64,000 nucleotides of DNA from Vicia villosa (taxonomy: Eukaryota; Streptophyta; Magnoliopsida; Fabales; Fabaceae): assembly GCF_029867415.1 (NCBI RefSeq), contig NW_026705222.1, positions 186,001 to 250,000 on the forward strand, in the 5' to 3' direction. Positions 25,011 to 36,150 of the stretch are shown here, in pieces. A program made the translations under genes and the position numbers. The notes under the pieces are model-generated. The model had not been told where the DNA came from, ran no database searches, and saw only the letters and a list, made by a program, of their open reading frames with translations. The first letter of the stretch is position 1, and every line of letters starts with the position of its first letter.

Positions 25011-28000
25011 ATGGTATTTTACTTTTTCTCTTTACTTTTTGTTTTCCCCAAATTTTATATGTGGATTGGTGTTTATTAATTATCATTATGAATTTTTAAT
25101 GTTCAAAGGATCTTGAATTTGTGTTTGGTTAAAAGTTCTGATTTTTAAAGAGGTTTAGATAAGGATCTTGAATTTTTGTGTTAATTTGCTATAAATGATG
25201 TGGAAAGTGAAGATGTTTAGATAAGGATCTTGAATTTGTGTATTACTTTGCTAGGAATGATGTGGAAAGTGAAGATGTTTAGATAAGGATCTTGAATTTG
25301 TGTATTAATTTGCTAGAAATGATGTGGAAAGTGAAGATGTTTAGATAAGGATCTTGAATTTGTGTATTAATTTGCTAGAAATGATGTGGAAAGTGAAAAT
25401 GTTTAGATAAGGATCTTGAATTTGTGTATTAATTTGCTAGAAATGATGTGGAAAGTGAAGATATGAATATGAGTTTACATGTAAATGTGTAGTCAAGTAA
25501 AATGATGAATGTTAATTTCTGTTATTTTGCATAAGACAGAAGTGTGTTTTTAAGAGGTCGTCAAATTTAGTCTTTTTGCTGGAAGTATTTTGCTATATAT
25601 GACTGGTTATAGTCAATGGGTGGTGGAAATTTAGAGATTCTGATTTCCTTTATGTGTCGAGGAAATGGTGAACTGATGATTTTGTTTTTAAAATACATGT
25701 GTAAAGGCGGCATCAAAGAAAGTGATTCCAAGGGAAGAGTGGGAGAGGAAGCTTAATAATGTCAAGATTAGGAAAGAAGACATGAATAAATTGGTGATGA
25801 ATTTCCTTGTCACTGAGGGTTTCGTTGAAGCTGCTGAGAAATTCCGCAAGGAGTCTGGAACTGAGCGTATCCTTTTTTCTTTTTTTTTTCTTGTTTTTAT
25901 TCTTTAATTTTATTATTCTTTTGGCGGAGGGTATCTTTTTTGTTGAATCAATTTATGCTTGTCCTTATTGGTCTTTAGCTGACATCGATCTTGCTACAAT
26001 CACTGATCGGATGGCTGTTAAGAAGGCGGTACAAAGTGGTAATGTTGAAGATGCAATTGAGAAAGTCAATGACTTAAATCCTGAGGTGAGCTTTGCCTCT
26101 TCCTTTTTGATATGGGAATGAATTCCATTCTTCCAAAATGATTTAAAGAATTTATTCTTACATCCCTTTCTCCCCAATTTTATTATAACCGCGAAATTTC
26201 ACTTTCTATTCTATGCAGTATGTACGTAGTCTTCTTTTTAGTTAGCAATCCCCATAAAGCACACATTTTTCATGAACGTGGTCAATTTTATTCAATGCAA
26301 ATGTTGTCTATGACTGATCAAATTGATGCAGAATTCTAATAGAACATGACACTGCTCTTTTAATTTGGTTAGACTTAGACCTAATCTTGCCGTAGATCTA
26401 GTCAATGCGGGATCTCAACACTCCTTTTCTAGCCTGGTGGATGTAATCATTTTCTTAATCAGAATTTAGACAGAAAATGATGCAACCCTTTTTACTTGGT
26501 TATCTTGCTATCCCCAATTGTATTATACTATCTCTAGTTGAGAAGGGGTCTAAACACACCCACTTCAAGCCAGTATTAGTTTTTTAGGGTTTGGACAAAT
26601 GTGGATGGCTCCTCAACAACTAGGACAGGCTTTGATAATATCTCAGACTTTTCTAGACTCATATCTACCCCTTAAACTAACTCTATGGATGAGGATTGCT
26701 CGTGTTTTATATGAATTACTCTGTCATATCTCTGGTTGATGTGATATCTTGATAAAAGGGGATATAACTTGCATAAAAGTAGTGCTATTAAATTTGAGTA
26801 AATGCTCTGAAGTATTTTCATTTCATTGTGCTGCAAAACTGTTGCTTTCTTATTGTTTCTTATATTTTTACTCAATAATTTAATTTCATGGGTCCATTTG
26901 GTATCTTCAATGATTTGTTTTTTAAATGAAAAATTGTGTGGAAATCTCATTTTCCATTTTTCATGAATTTCTTAATGATGACTCCCTCCTTAATTCTTAA
27001 TGTGTGCTGAACCCATACAAAACAGTTTGTATACATCAGAGCATTCATTGATCTTTGTCTTATTTATATCTTCGATAAAATTAACATCCGTTTTGTAATA
27101 CTTTCTGCAGATACTGGACACAAACCCCCAATTATTTTTTCATCTTCAGCAGCAGCGGCTGATAGAACTAATCCGAAATGGAAAAGTAGAAGAAGCTTTA
27201 GAGTTTGCACAGGAGGAGCTTGCACCCAGGGGAGAGGAAAATGTAAACTCTTATAATGAATTTTTGCGTGTCTCTATTGTCATACTACCTTTATTAGTGA
27301 TTTATTTCTGGTGTTATTATTAATGGGGGTTCATTAACAATTTTGGTGATAAGTTGCTTTGGTAGCCTGTAGTCAGGAACAAGTAAAATTAGAACGCCTT
27401 TTTTTCAGTTTTAATTTGTGGCACAGGCTTGGTGCTAATACAGTGCTTGAAATTTGGTTTCCAGCAAAGCTTTTTGGAAGAATTGGAGAGGACTGTTGCG
27501 CTGCTTGCCTTTGAAGACATTTCAAACTGTCCTGTTGGAGAGCTTCTTGACATATCACAGCGTCTAAAAACAGCAAGTGAGGTGAATGCAGCTATACTTA
27601 CAAGCCAGAGTCATGAAAAAGGTATTTGTTTTGTTTGTTTCAAAAATATGTGTTTTTTTGTATAGAAGCTTTGCCAAATTCACCCCAATTTAGTAACCAC
27701 TATTCTGTTAGTTTACTTTGTGACGGTTTATTCCTCTGATGGATTAAAACTTGTAATGCTTGTAAGTGATTAACTTTTTGAAATATTTGAATGCGTTAAT
27801 AAATCTAGATTCCAAGGAATCCGAAAAGGATTTATTATTATTCATATTCTGGGACCAATCATATTTGTAGCTAGTTACCCTATACGTTTTTGGCTATATC
27901 ATGGTAGTTTAGTTGATATTCTTGCATGCTGTTTAGATGTTGTGTTATACTGTTATGTTTATATATGTCCCAAATCTGGTAATATTTTTCTCTGTGGTGT

Positions 28001-28701
28001 TCAACTCCTGCAACCAAGCTGTTATTGGAATCCACTTGAGTTGAAGATGCATTTGAATTTTTCTTTTTTTTTATACGACAAACCATTTTCTTCATGCTTA
28101 ACTCGGATATTGAATTGTATAATATACAAGGATGATAATGTTATGGTCCCTTATATCTTGGATCGTGTTGACAATCCTAGACGTGGTAGAAGCTTTGCTT
28201 TGACCTATGAAGGTAGAAGCGGGCTCGTAATTGACAGAGCCTCTTCTTCAATTAACAAATACTTTTTTGGTTATGAATATTGATGATAAAAAAAGGGACC
28301 ATAACATTATGTATTTTGATTTTATTTTCTGCCGGTTTTAATTGTGTATTTTGAATGAAGTATTACTTGGGTTATTGCTGTTAGCCTGTTAAAACTTCGA
28401 TTTTTAATTTCTTTCAGTCTTAATTGTGCATTTTCCGAACTAACCTCTGCACTTGTTTGTAATTATGTTATTCTGTCATGTGTTGTGTTATGGGTCTATG
28501 GATTGTTTCTAAACTTGTTGCAAAACTTCTAACATACTCTGCCATATCTGTTACTAATATTGACTTTTTTTTCTTCCATCAGACCCAAAACTTCCAAGCT
28601 TGTTGAAGATGTTGATATGGGCCCAAAACCAGCTGGCCGAGAAAGCTTCTTTTCCTCGCATAAATGATATAACCACAGCTGTCTTAGAAGATCCCGTTTA
28701 A
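25011..28701 (+). CDS. GID8: GID8 homologue, LisH-CTLH subunit of the GID/CTLH E3 ubiquitin ligase
   Basis: Six coding exons fit with GT/AG borders: 25011-25013, 25707-25866, 25979-26085, 27111-27242, 27465-27621 and 28583-28701. Together they total 678 nt, coding 225 residues plus TAA, the usual length of plant GID8. Exon 1 contributes only the ATG; exon 2 begins [16 protein letters not shown]. The LisH motif ([20 protein letters not shown], about residues 25-60) is followed by CTLH ([20 protein letters not shown] to [20 protein letters not shown]) and CRA ([18 protein letters not shown] onward to [16 protein letters not shown]). GID8 is a scaffold subunit of the CTLH ubiquitin ligase in nucleus and cytosol. 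No stop or frame break; probably functional. The small first exon makes the start dependent on correct splicing. Confidence 0.93.
25153..25462. repeat. 62-bp tandem array, five copies, in GID8 intron 1
   Basis: Copies start with GTTTAGATAAGGATCTTGAA at 25153, 25215, 25277, 25339 and 25401, exactly 62 bp apart. Copies 2-5 are nearly identical; the first is more diverged. The array is entirely intronic. Confidence 0.95.
28135..28310. mobile_element. MITE with 18-bp perfect inverted ends in the last GID8 intron
   Basis: ATAATGTTATGGTCCCTT (28135-28152) is the exact reverse complement of 28293-28310. The internal 140 bp has a chance open frame only. If the terminal TA on each side is the target duplication, the element is 28138-28307 and could be Tc1/mariner-like; because the repeats extend past the TA, the exact boundary and family are unclear. 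Confidence 0.7.
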
Positions 28702-29341
28702 AAACTTGTGACACTTCAATTTGAATGTGAAGATTTTAGGTTCTAGATGAAGTGATTGTTGCCATTGTTGTTAAAAATTGTGTATTACTTTGAAAGATGT
28801 TTGAAAACATGTAATGTTCATTTTCTCCTAGATAGTTCCAGTTGTTTTACACTTGTTTTACACTGTTGTACAAAAAGATTGTCAATACAGTCATCTATTC
28901 AATTTTTTCCCCTTCAAGTTAACTTTTATACGGTAATCTGTTCGATATATGTGATGATAGCAGAATTCTCTTCACTTCTCTGCTCTGCCTCATTAATGTA
29001 AAACAATTCTCTGGCAAAGGTGAAGAACGCTGGTCCTGTTTTCACTTTTCTCTAACCGTGTGCCTAAAATTTATTTAGCAGAGTTATATAACTCAGTTTG
29101 CTTAAAACATAGTAATAATAAAAGCATGTAAACAATCAAGTGCTGACTTGTAACTCGTGGCAGAAGTAGAGGATGTATTGTATAGTACGGTAACACAAGG
29201 GATGAGAACAAGATCCTCAAAAATAAAAAAAGTGCCAATGTTTTTCATATTACAGTACTAAACTAGAAACATACAAAGAACATAAATTACCAAACATATT
29301 AAAAAAACAAATCTGCCTCAACTAACATTGAGATATAATAA

Positions 29342-29647
29342 TTACTTAATCTTGACCCAAATGACATAAACCCAGATTGTGTTATCAATGTCTTTGAGCT
29401 CATGAACTTGTCCATCTTCATCTTCATCAATGAATTTCTTCACCGTAGTATCTCTAAGGTGAGAACATGAACCACCTCCATCATCAAAGTTAAGTGCATA
29501 ACTAGAAGGATCATATTGAAACATGAGCCTCTGTCTTTTCCCATTCTTCAAAGCCCTCTTCACTGCAGCCCTCATCCTCCAAAACAAGCCTCTACAATGC
29601 TTCATTCCATAAGCATTAGCCCATTCCAACTTCTCCAACAAACCCAT
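29342..29647 (-). CDS. Small conserved plant protein, 101 residues, function unknown
   Basis: One exon from ATG at 29647 to the stop at 29342. The protein starts MGLLEKLEWANAYGMKHCRG, followed by LFWRMRAAVKRALKNGKRQR, a basic amphipathic stretch, then FQYDPSSYALNFDDGGG and an acidic middle (DEDEDGQ). I recognise the FQYDPxSYALNFDDG signature from uncharacterised small proteins in plants, but know no assigned function. No signal peptide or clear membrane segment is seen. A TATA box (TATAAATA on the minus strand, 29717-29724) lies 70 nt upstream, and GA/CT-rich DNA further up. The frame is intact, so I regard it as an active host gene. It lies tail-to-tail with GID8 about 640 bp away. Confidence 0.75.
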   Translation of the reverse strand: MGLLEKLEWANAYGMKHCRGLFWRMRAAVKRALKNGKRQRLMFQYDPSSYALNFDDGGGSCSHLRDTTVKKFIDEDEDGQVHELKDIDNTIWVYVIWVKIK

Positions 29648-29716
29648 TTAGGTAAAGTGTGAAACTTTGCCAAAAAAGAAAGAAAGTAATAACCTTGTAG
29701 AAATTCCCTCAATAGG

Positions 29717-29724
29717 TATTTATA
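29717..29724 (-). promoter_or_regulatory. TATA box of the 101-residue gene
   Basis: TATAAATA on the minus strand, 70 nt before the ATG at 29647. Confidence 0.6.
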
Positions 29725-29937
29725 ATGAGAGAGAAAAAAAGTAGTGATGGAGGGGAACAAACAAGACAGTATAAGGGATGGGATGTGAGAATGAAGAAAA
29801 TAGTTGGAAAGGTAAAAACTTTCAATGTTGGGTTTGGAGAAGAAGAAACATTGAAATAGTAGAAAACAAGGAGCAAAATGTAATCTTTTTGGTGTATCTA
29901 TAGGAGAGAGTGTAGAGTCTCACACGTTGGGATACTA

Positions 29938-30005
29938 AAATTCTATTCTCTCTAGTCTCTAGAGAGATTATAGAGAGAGTCTAGAGAGAGAGAGAAAAAG
30001 AGAAT
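29938..30005. repeat. CT/GA-rich palindromic tract upstream of the 101-residue gene
   Basis: Repeated TCTCTAG / CTAGAGAGA units form overlapping palindromes and end in a GAGAGAGA run. Such tracts can bind plant GAGA-binding (BPC) proteins. Its position 290-360 bp upstream of the start suggests a promoter element. Confidence 0.45.
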
Positions 30006-30009
30006 GGTG

Positions 30010-30524
30010 TATGGTGTGGTGGGGTTGCAGAGCAGTGGGCAGAGAGCCTCAAAGTGTAATGTTGTTTCTCTATCAGAATCAGAATTGAATTCAGAATGTT
30101 GTTGTGACCGTATAACGAATTTTATAGTATAATAATAACGAAACCATGTACTTGATTGTATCTTCTCCGGTTTTTTCTTAACTAAACCATTCTCTCACAT
30201 TCTTTTTACCATTATTTTATTAATATTAGGTTTCCTTTTTCTTCTCTAGGTGAGATTTTGTTGTATTTTTTAATTCTTAATATAAAAGGATCTCTTTTAT
30301 CATCAAATCCTTAAGCCTAATTTTTCGGAAATATATTTGCTTTATATTTCATGAAATATGCTAAAACATAGTCTGTTAATGCATTACAAATTAATTCTAA
30401 TTCTGATCATTAAATTTTAATTATATCTGGTGAGAACATTGATTATGGTGAAAAAATAGAATAATTAATCCTAAATATTAAATTTTGATTCATAAAAATT
30501 TATGAATAAAATGAAATCTCTTTC
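30010..30524. other. Intergenic DNA
   Basis: AT-rich, with no gene seen. It ends at the probable LTR boundary at 30525. Confidence 0.5.
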
Positions 30525-31448
30525 TGTCCGCACCTGATCAGAAATGATCGTTTCGGTCTGCAACTTGATGAACTTCAGAGAATAGGGGGTGTACCTGCAA
30601 AGCACTCCGATGTCAAAGTAAGAAAGGGAGTAAACACAACGCAAATACAAAAAGTTTAGAGTGAGAATGAATGAATACCTGACCCTCTAGTGAAAGAGGA
30701 TATTTATAGCCCCCAGTGTTGGGCCAAGGTCTCCCTATTGAGCCAGATGCCCAGACTCAATATGGAGTCTGCCAGGATCTACGTGTGTAGTGGAGACTAA
30801 CATGTGGTTTCTAACCTGGTTCAACTGCTCTGAAATACTTGGGAGATGCGGTCTTTTCGGGGAAGGATGACTCTGTAATATTCAGAGAGACGTTGCGACA
30901 AATCCTACAGGGAAGTATCCTCGCCGACACATGCGAGAAAGGTAGTTGGCCGAGAGGCACGAGCCAGAGCTTTCGTATGATGAGGGTTGTGCGGGTAGCC
31001 TCATCCTCCTCGCCTGTCGGGCAGGTGTTCTTTGGGCCCTTCACCCAGTAACCTCGGATTGTGTCTTAGATTGCCTATTGGGCCGAATGTCGGTCCAGTC
31101 CAGAATAAGAGCCCCCAAGTCGTAGTTATTGGACAATGAGCTATGGCTTTAAGTTCAGCTCGCGTTCCCGACCAATGTATGTCTTGTAGGGAGTTCTCGT
31201 TTACGGTCGCGATCGGGCGATGCATCGCTCGTTAGGACATGGAGATCTCGCGGGGAGAGTTGGGTGTTGGTCCACGATCGGGAGACGAAATGAAAGCGTG
31301 TGGCTAGCTTCGTAGGTGATGTGGCACTGCATTTAATGCGTAATAATAGCCTAGGGAGTAGGGGTAATGATGGCCTAAGCGTGTGTGTGGGCGGTAGTCA
31401 GAATACGACACGTCAACCGATGTGTCGTTCCGTCTTCCGTGCAAGCTC
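30525..31448 (-). repeat. LTR-like 5' module of Tat-type remnant A
   Basis: Starting TGTCCGCACCTGATCAG, it carries GGGGGTGTACCTGCAAAGCA followed by CTCCGATG (about 30585-30612). Its reverse complement, in diverged form, occurs at 58507-58537 next to the second Transposase_28-like relic. I interpret it as the 3' end of an LTR in minus orientation, with the nearby gene lying antisense to it. The far border is not resolved. Confidence 0.45.
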
Positions 31449-31456
31449 TATAAAAG
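31449..31456 (+). promoter_or_regulatory. TATA box ahead of the Transposase_28-like gene
   Basis: TATAAAAG in CTCTATAAAAGGGC, followed about 30-40 nt later by a pyrimidine-rich likely transcription start (CTCTTCTACTTCTCTCTAG). Confidence 0.65.
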
Positions 31457-31789
31457 GGCTTAAACCCTTATTGTAGGGGTTTACACTCTTCTACTTCTCT
31501 CTAGATTTCTCTGATCCCACATTTGCTTCGCCGCTGCCTCCGCTATTTCCTCCTTCGTAGACTCTCACCCACTAATACACGAGTAATTCCTCTTTTTTTC
31601 TTGCGTGATTGTTGCCATTTTGACGTACATTCATCCTTAAGATGCCTTCTCCTCGGGGTATTCAAGCGTTTTGGGATAAACTTCATGTTTAGGGAACGGT
31701 GTTCGCAGCGAAATTCATAGAGTTCAAGGTGAACTTCACGTTTTGAGAAACCTTCGTTGGTTTATTAGTGTATCTCCTCGAGGTGTTCA

Positions 31790-31935
31790 AGAGATTTGTA
31801 GTTTTGCTCGCGAAATTCATGATCTCGCTTGGGAGATTGATGATTTTGCTCGTGAGATTCATGGTTTCGCTTGGACGATTGATGATTCCACCCGTGAGAT
31901 TCGTGGCGTCGCTCGAGAGATTCACGATTTCCTCG
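31790..31935 (+). repeat. 21-bp coding-type tandem repeat
   Basis: About six to seven degenerate 21-bp units code for a seven-residue pattern: FAREIHD, LAWEIDD, FAREIHG, FAWTIDD, STREIRG, VAREIHD. All sit in one open frame (31743-31970). The seven-residue period with I and F/L spaced like a coiled coil suggests selection on protein or simple minisatellite growth. It lies in the leader of the Transposase_28-like gene, perhaps in an intron or an upstream frame. Confidence 0.7.
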
Positions 31936-32165
31936 CCACGCCTATGCTTGCTCGGTGTCCTTCCCTATGAGGCCTTCATGCTTTTTAGGTTTAAGTTCCA
32001 GTGGTTCTTTTAGTTTTGGTCGGCCCCGTCTTTCCTTTGACTCGTCAAGTAAGGGTTTGGTCGGGGAGCGTGTCCCTGTCCTAAAGTGCACCCTTTCACT
32101 TTATTTACGATGGAAGGGTGGATTTGATCGTCGAATTCACTGTTTTCCTCTGCTTTTCAGGTCAC

Positions 32166-32760
32166 ATGGCCGATCAGGATGAAGGGGTGCAGACTCCGGA
32201 GCACGAGGGTCCCATGGTCGACTCTATGAATGATCCCAATCTGGATTGGGTTACCGAGGAGCCTCAGGGTATAGCATCGCATTATGTCGACTTGTTGGAT
32301 AGTGCGTTCAGAGTAGTCGAGGATAGACTACCGATCAACACCTGAAATTTGAAGGTTTCTCGTCCGCTGGAGATGAAGAGAATATGCTTGTTCTTTGATG
32401 ACGACCGCTTTCCGATGTACACATTTGTTTTTAAAGAGATGGGTCTCCGCCTTCCTTTCACCGACTTCCAAATCGGGGTATTCGAACACCTAAGGTTGGC
32501 ACCCTCTCAATTGCACCCAAACGCCATCACCTTTTTGCGGGCGTTTGAAATTGTGTGCGAGTACCTCGGGATTGGGGCCACGGGCAGTCTCTTCTTTCGC
32601 TGCTTTAAGATTCAACGATAGACTGTGACAGGGAAGCACAACTAGGTCTCTCTAAAAAATGCAGAGAAAAGACTGTTCAAAATGTTCATGGACTCTATAC
32701 GTGATTTCAAGGATATATATTACCTTGTTCGTCCGGAGACCAAGGAGGCCTATTCCTCTG
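32166..32760 (+). pseudogene. Transposase_28-like (putative gypsy-type transposon) protein, first part
   Basis: A likely splice acceptor (TGCTTTTCAG, ends 32160) is followed by ATG at 32166, MADQDEGVQTPEHEG. After a stop at 32343 the frame continues: MYTFVFKEMGLRLPFTDFQI, then FEHLRLAPSQLHPNAITFLR and AFEIVCEYLGI, which is the core of PF04195. Stops follow at 32619 and 32644, then LKNAEKRLFKMFMDSIRDFK up to KEAYSS, where the Ogre-like element interrupts. PF04195 proteins are extra genes of some Tat-lineage gypsy elements, function unknown. The stops show this copy is dead. Confidence 0.7.
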
Positions 32761-35001
32761 TGTAATACGGTGAACTGACTTTTTATCGAAATGTTGCGGT
32801 AAGCAAGAGTCGCCACCGACTTTTATTTTATCCAATTATAGAAAGGCTAAAAGAACAGGAAAAGACCTTTTAAAAAGATTTTGAGTTCGGGGGGTAAGTT
32901 ATACAAAGGGAAGGTGTAAGGCACCCTTTGCATCCATGATTATCCATGGGCTCTTAATTGCTTAGCTCACTTTGTTTGTTTTGAAATGTTTGAAAAGGAG
33001 GTGTGAAAAGTAAAAACTTTGAAAACAGAACTTTAGCTTGTAAATAAGCGTAGTCTTTTTAAATTTGATTTGAAAAGAGTGGGAAAAGAGTTTTGAATTT
33101 TAGAGCAAGCAATTAATAGCAACTACCCTAAGTTTTAAAGTTTTGTTCTTTTAGTATACTTAGAGGCAACAGGTTTATAAGGCAACAAGCGAGGGACTTT
33201 GACTATTTAGTATACTTAGAGGCAACAGGTTTATAAGGCAACAAGCGATAAAGGCAACAAGAGGGATTACCCTAAAGGTGTGTGTGTGGCACAATCACGT
33301 GGTTAACTTCAATGACATTTATCTTATAAGTTAGTGATCTAAGTTCAGTTAATAATCTTGCACTCCCTAGAGTTACTAACCACGCAGTTTTAAAATTGCA
33401 GAAATTAAAGGCAGGAAAATAAAAATCCTACGCTATTACAATAAACACCTGCAGGGATGGGGGAAACTTAAAAACAGAAAATAAGACGGATCAATAATTA
33501 ATATAAACATCCTTGAGTGCCTTGATCTTCCTTGAATCTTTGGTTGACTCTGATCATCTGAGAAGAGAATTTAGACAGAAAATGAATGAATAAAAGTTAG
33601 TGTAAGAGGGATTCATTGACTATTTGAGGCAACCCTATTTTAGGCAAAGGCAAAATAATTAAAATGATATTTAAAGAAGAAAAGCAGTAGAAACTTAGCT
33701 TTTTTTTGATTGATGGCGCGTAGTCGAAAAAACCCTTGATTAACCCTGAAAATGTTAAGAATGAAAAAGAAAGGTTAGTGTATTAAAGTCCCCAACGACT
33801 ACCAGGGTACTAAGTTAATGGACAACATCTACCTAACAGTGATTAATGATCATGAAGAAATCAGGGTTTAAGGCATAAAATAAATTTAATTAGCCCAAGA
33901 AATAATTATCAATTAAAAAACTTTAATTAGATTATTATTGTAAAGAAAATTTGATATTACGAAAAAAACAAGTTTTTGATTAAGTAATATAAACGATTAT
34001 AAAATTATTATGTGATAAAATAGTTTTATTCTAAAAAAATAAGAAAAACAGTTTATGTAAATAAAAATAAAAAGTAATTGAAAAAAAATCACTTAGCTGA
34101 TCCAGTATGGTTTAATCTTGAGGGTCCATGGTGGAAGCTCGCTCCATGGCCTTTGGATTTGCTGATCGCTGAATCCAGTGGATGAAATCTGAGGGTGTAG
34201 GATGGACTCTCATGGACTGCGCGCGCTGGATCTTGTGAATAAGGCATTGTAAAATAAAAGTCTTTGGTGGGTCTCGAACCTCCCCACTGTTGGTCATCAT
34301 CCACGCGCGCCAACCAGCGTGAGCGTATATGGTGCGTTTCGGATGTGCTGGCCTCAGGTGATGCTCCAACTTGCTTCAGAGAACGACGAGGAAGCCTTCT
34401 TGATCCTCAAATGCCCTTGATTTTCCTTGCAACCGTGTCTGCTATGATGATTTTTTTTCAGAAATTTGTGACTTGGTTAAAGCGGCAGGTTCCCGTCTCC
34501 TTGCAGCCAAAATTCTTCCCCTTTATGTTGGGTCAATTGGATTTATATAGAGTGATGTGTTAGGTTAACATAATTGGAAAGAATCAAAGAGATTGGATAA
34601 AAAATATTTGATTTGGAGGAGAAGATATTTGATTGAATCTTGATATTTCGTTTTGCTTCGAATCCGCTACCTTCACGGGAAACCTGCTGTTGCAGCTTCT
34701 CTCTCCTTTTTTTTTTTTTTTGAATATTTTCTTTGTAGTATCAATTAATAATAATAAAATCTACCAAAAAGAAAAAGACCTATAATAATAATAATAATGA
34801 GATTTAAAAGATTTTTTAGAAAAACTAAATAAGGCTAAAAATACTAAGAAATAAAATTCAAAACTAAATAAAAATGATTAAAATTGTAAATCTAAAGAAA
34901 CAAACTAATAATAATTAGACTAAAACTAAAAGCTATAGAAATCAAAAAAATAGTAATAACAAAATGTCAAAAGAAAGGAGGGCAAATTTTAGGGTATGAC
35001 A
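32761..35001 (-). repeat. 3' LTR of the Ogre-like element
   Basis: Plus-strand ends are TGTAATACGG and GGGTATGACA. Compared with the 5' LTR it lacks about 290 bp (the counterpart of about 40572-40862) and has a 56-bp step duplication: the 41-bp unit starting TAGTATACTTAGAGGCAACA stands at 33152 and again at 33208. A tRNA-like B box occurs at 34269-34285 (minus). Confidence 0.9.
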
Positions 35002-35014
35002 GCTGCCCCTGTTC
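35002..35014 (-). promoter_or_regulatory. Polypurine tract
   Basis: Minus strand GAACAGGGGCAGC directly precedes the 3' LTR. Confidence 0.7.
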
Positions 35015-35639
35015 AATTTTCTTCAACCTGAAGATGTAGATTGGCCTGTGTGCCTGTCGGAGTTTGAAGGTAGAAGGGGATTGAACACTAGAATACCTAA
35101 GAAAATTTGCCCTTGCTGATGATGAAGGGACTTTTTGGAGACGGGCTTGAAGATGTCGTCCAAGTGTTGGAAAAGATGTATGAGACGGGCTTAAAGATGC
35201 CATCTGATCTGATAGATACGAAAGTCAGAATAAGTCATGCGTTAGACTATATCTGAACTTGAAGTATTGAGAGGCGTTCGTCGGAGATGGGCTTGAAGAT
35301 GCCATCAGATGTTTGAAGAGTTGTTTGTCTAAAGTAGATGCTTTTCAGACTGGATCATATTCATTGACTGTGTCTGAAGGAGAGATTCTTCAAAATGAAG
35401 TAATGTCTTACAGAAGACTATCTTGAGAGGTTCCTGGAAAGGGTAGATCACTGGCTTAAAGAAGGTCGTGATAAGAGACGTCTTAGAGGAAACTACCTGA
35501 ATAGGTTCAAACAAAGGATAGAAAACTGATGTAAAGAAGATTAGGCTTTAGACAAAGCTCAGGAAGAATTATCTTAGAGAAAACTGACGAAAAAGCTCCT
35601 TGAAAGTGCAAGATATGTCTTAGAAAAGATTGGATAAAT

Positions 35640-36150
35640 ATTTGAAGAATATTACCTAAAGAGGTTGAGATATGTCTTAAACAAGACTAACCTAGAAAGG
35701 CTCCTAGAAAGGATATGAAACGTCTTAAACAAGACTACCTAGAAAAGCTCCTAGAAAGGATGAGAAACGTCTTAGAAAAGACTTCCTAGAAAGGCTCCTA
35801 GAAAGGATATGAAACGTCTTAGAAAAGACTACCTAGAAAGGCTCCTAGAAAGGATGAGAAACGTCTTAGAAAAGACTACCTAGAAAGGTTCCTAGAAAAG
35901 ATGATAAACGTCTTAGAGAAGACTACCTAGAAAGGATAAGAAACGTCTTAGAGAAGACTACCTAGAAAGGTTAAGAAACGTCTTAGAAAAGACTACCTAG
36001 AAAGGTTAAGAAACGTCTTAGAAAAGACTACCTAGAAAGGTTCCTAGAAAGGATAAGAAATGTCTTAGAAAAGACTACCTAGAAAAGGTTCCTAGAAAGG
36101 ATGATAAACGTCTTAAAGAAGACTACCTGGAAAGGCTCCTAGAAAGGATA
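35640..36150. repeat. Tandem array near the 3' end of the Ogre-like element
   Basis: About a dozen units of AGGCTCCTAGAAAGGATGAG followed by AAACGTCTTAGAAAAGACTA. The full unit is about 47 bp; shorter units of about 34 bp lack the CTCCTAGAAAGG part. More diverged copies extend to about 35400. Tandem repeats in this place are a known Ogre trait. Confidence 0.88.

Noticed and set aside
25153..25462. CRISPR-like array of regular repeats
   Set aside because: It is a plant intron with head-to-tail 62-bp units and no variable spacers; a minisatellite.
27942..28283. 113-codon open frame
   Set aside because: It lies in a GID8 intron and partly in a MITE; no conserved motif.
31689..31925. Minus-strand frame with repeats (NLTS, INLPSE)
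   Set aside because: It is the reverse reading of the 21-bp repeat. The plus frame has the regular heptad pattern and lies behind a TATA box, so the plus reading is preferred.
34089..34563. Open frames identical to those at 41746-42220 on both strands
   Set aside because: They are duplicated only because they lie in the two LTRs of one element. They overlap each other on both strands and have no family motifs.
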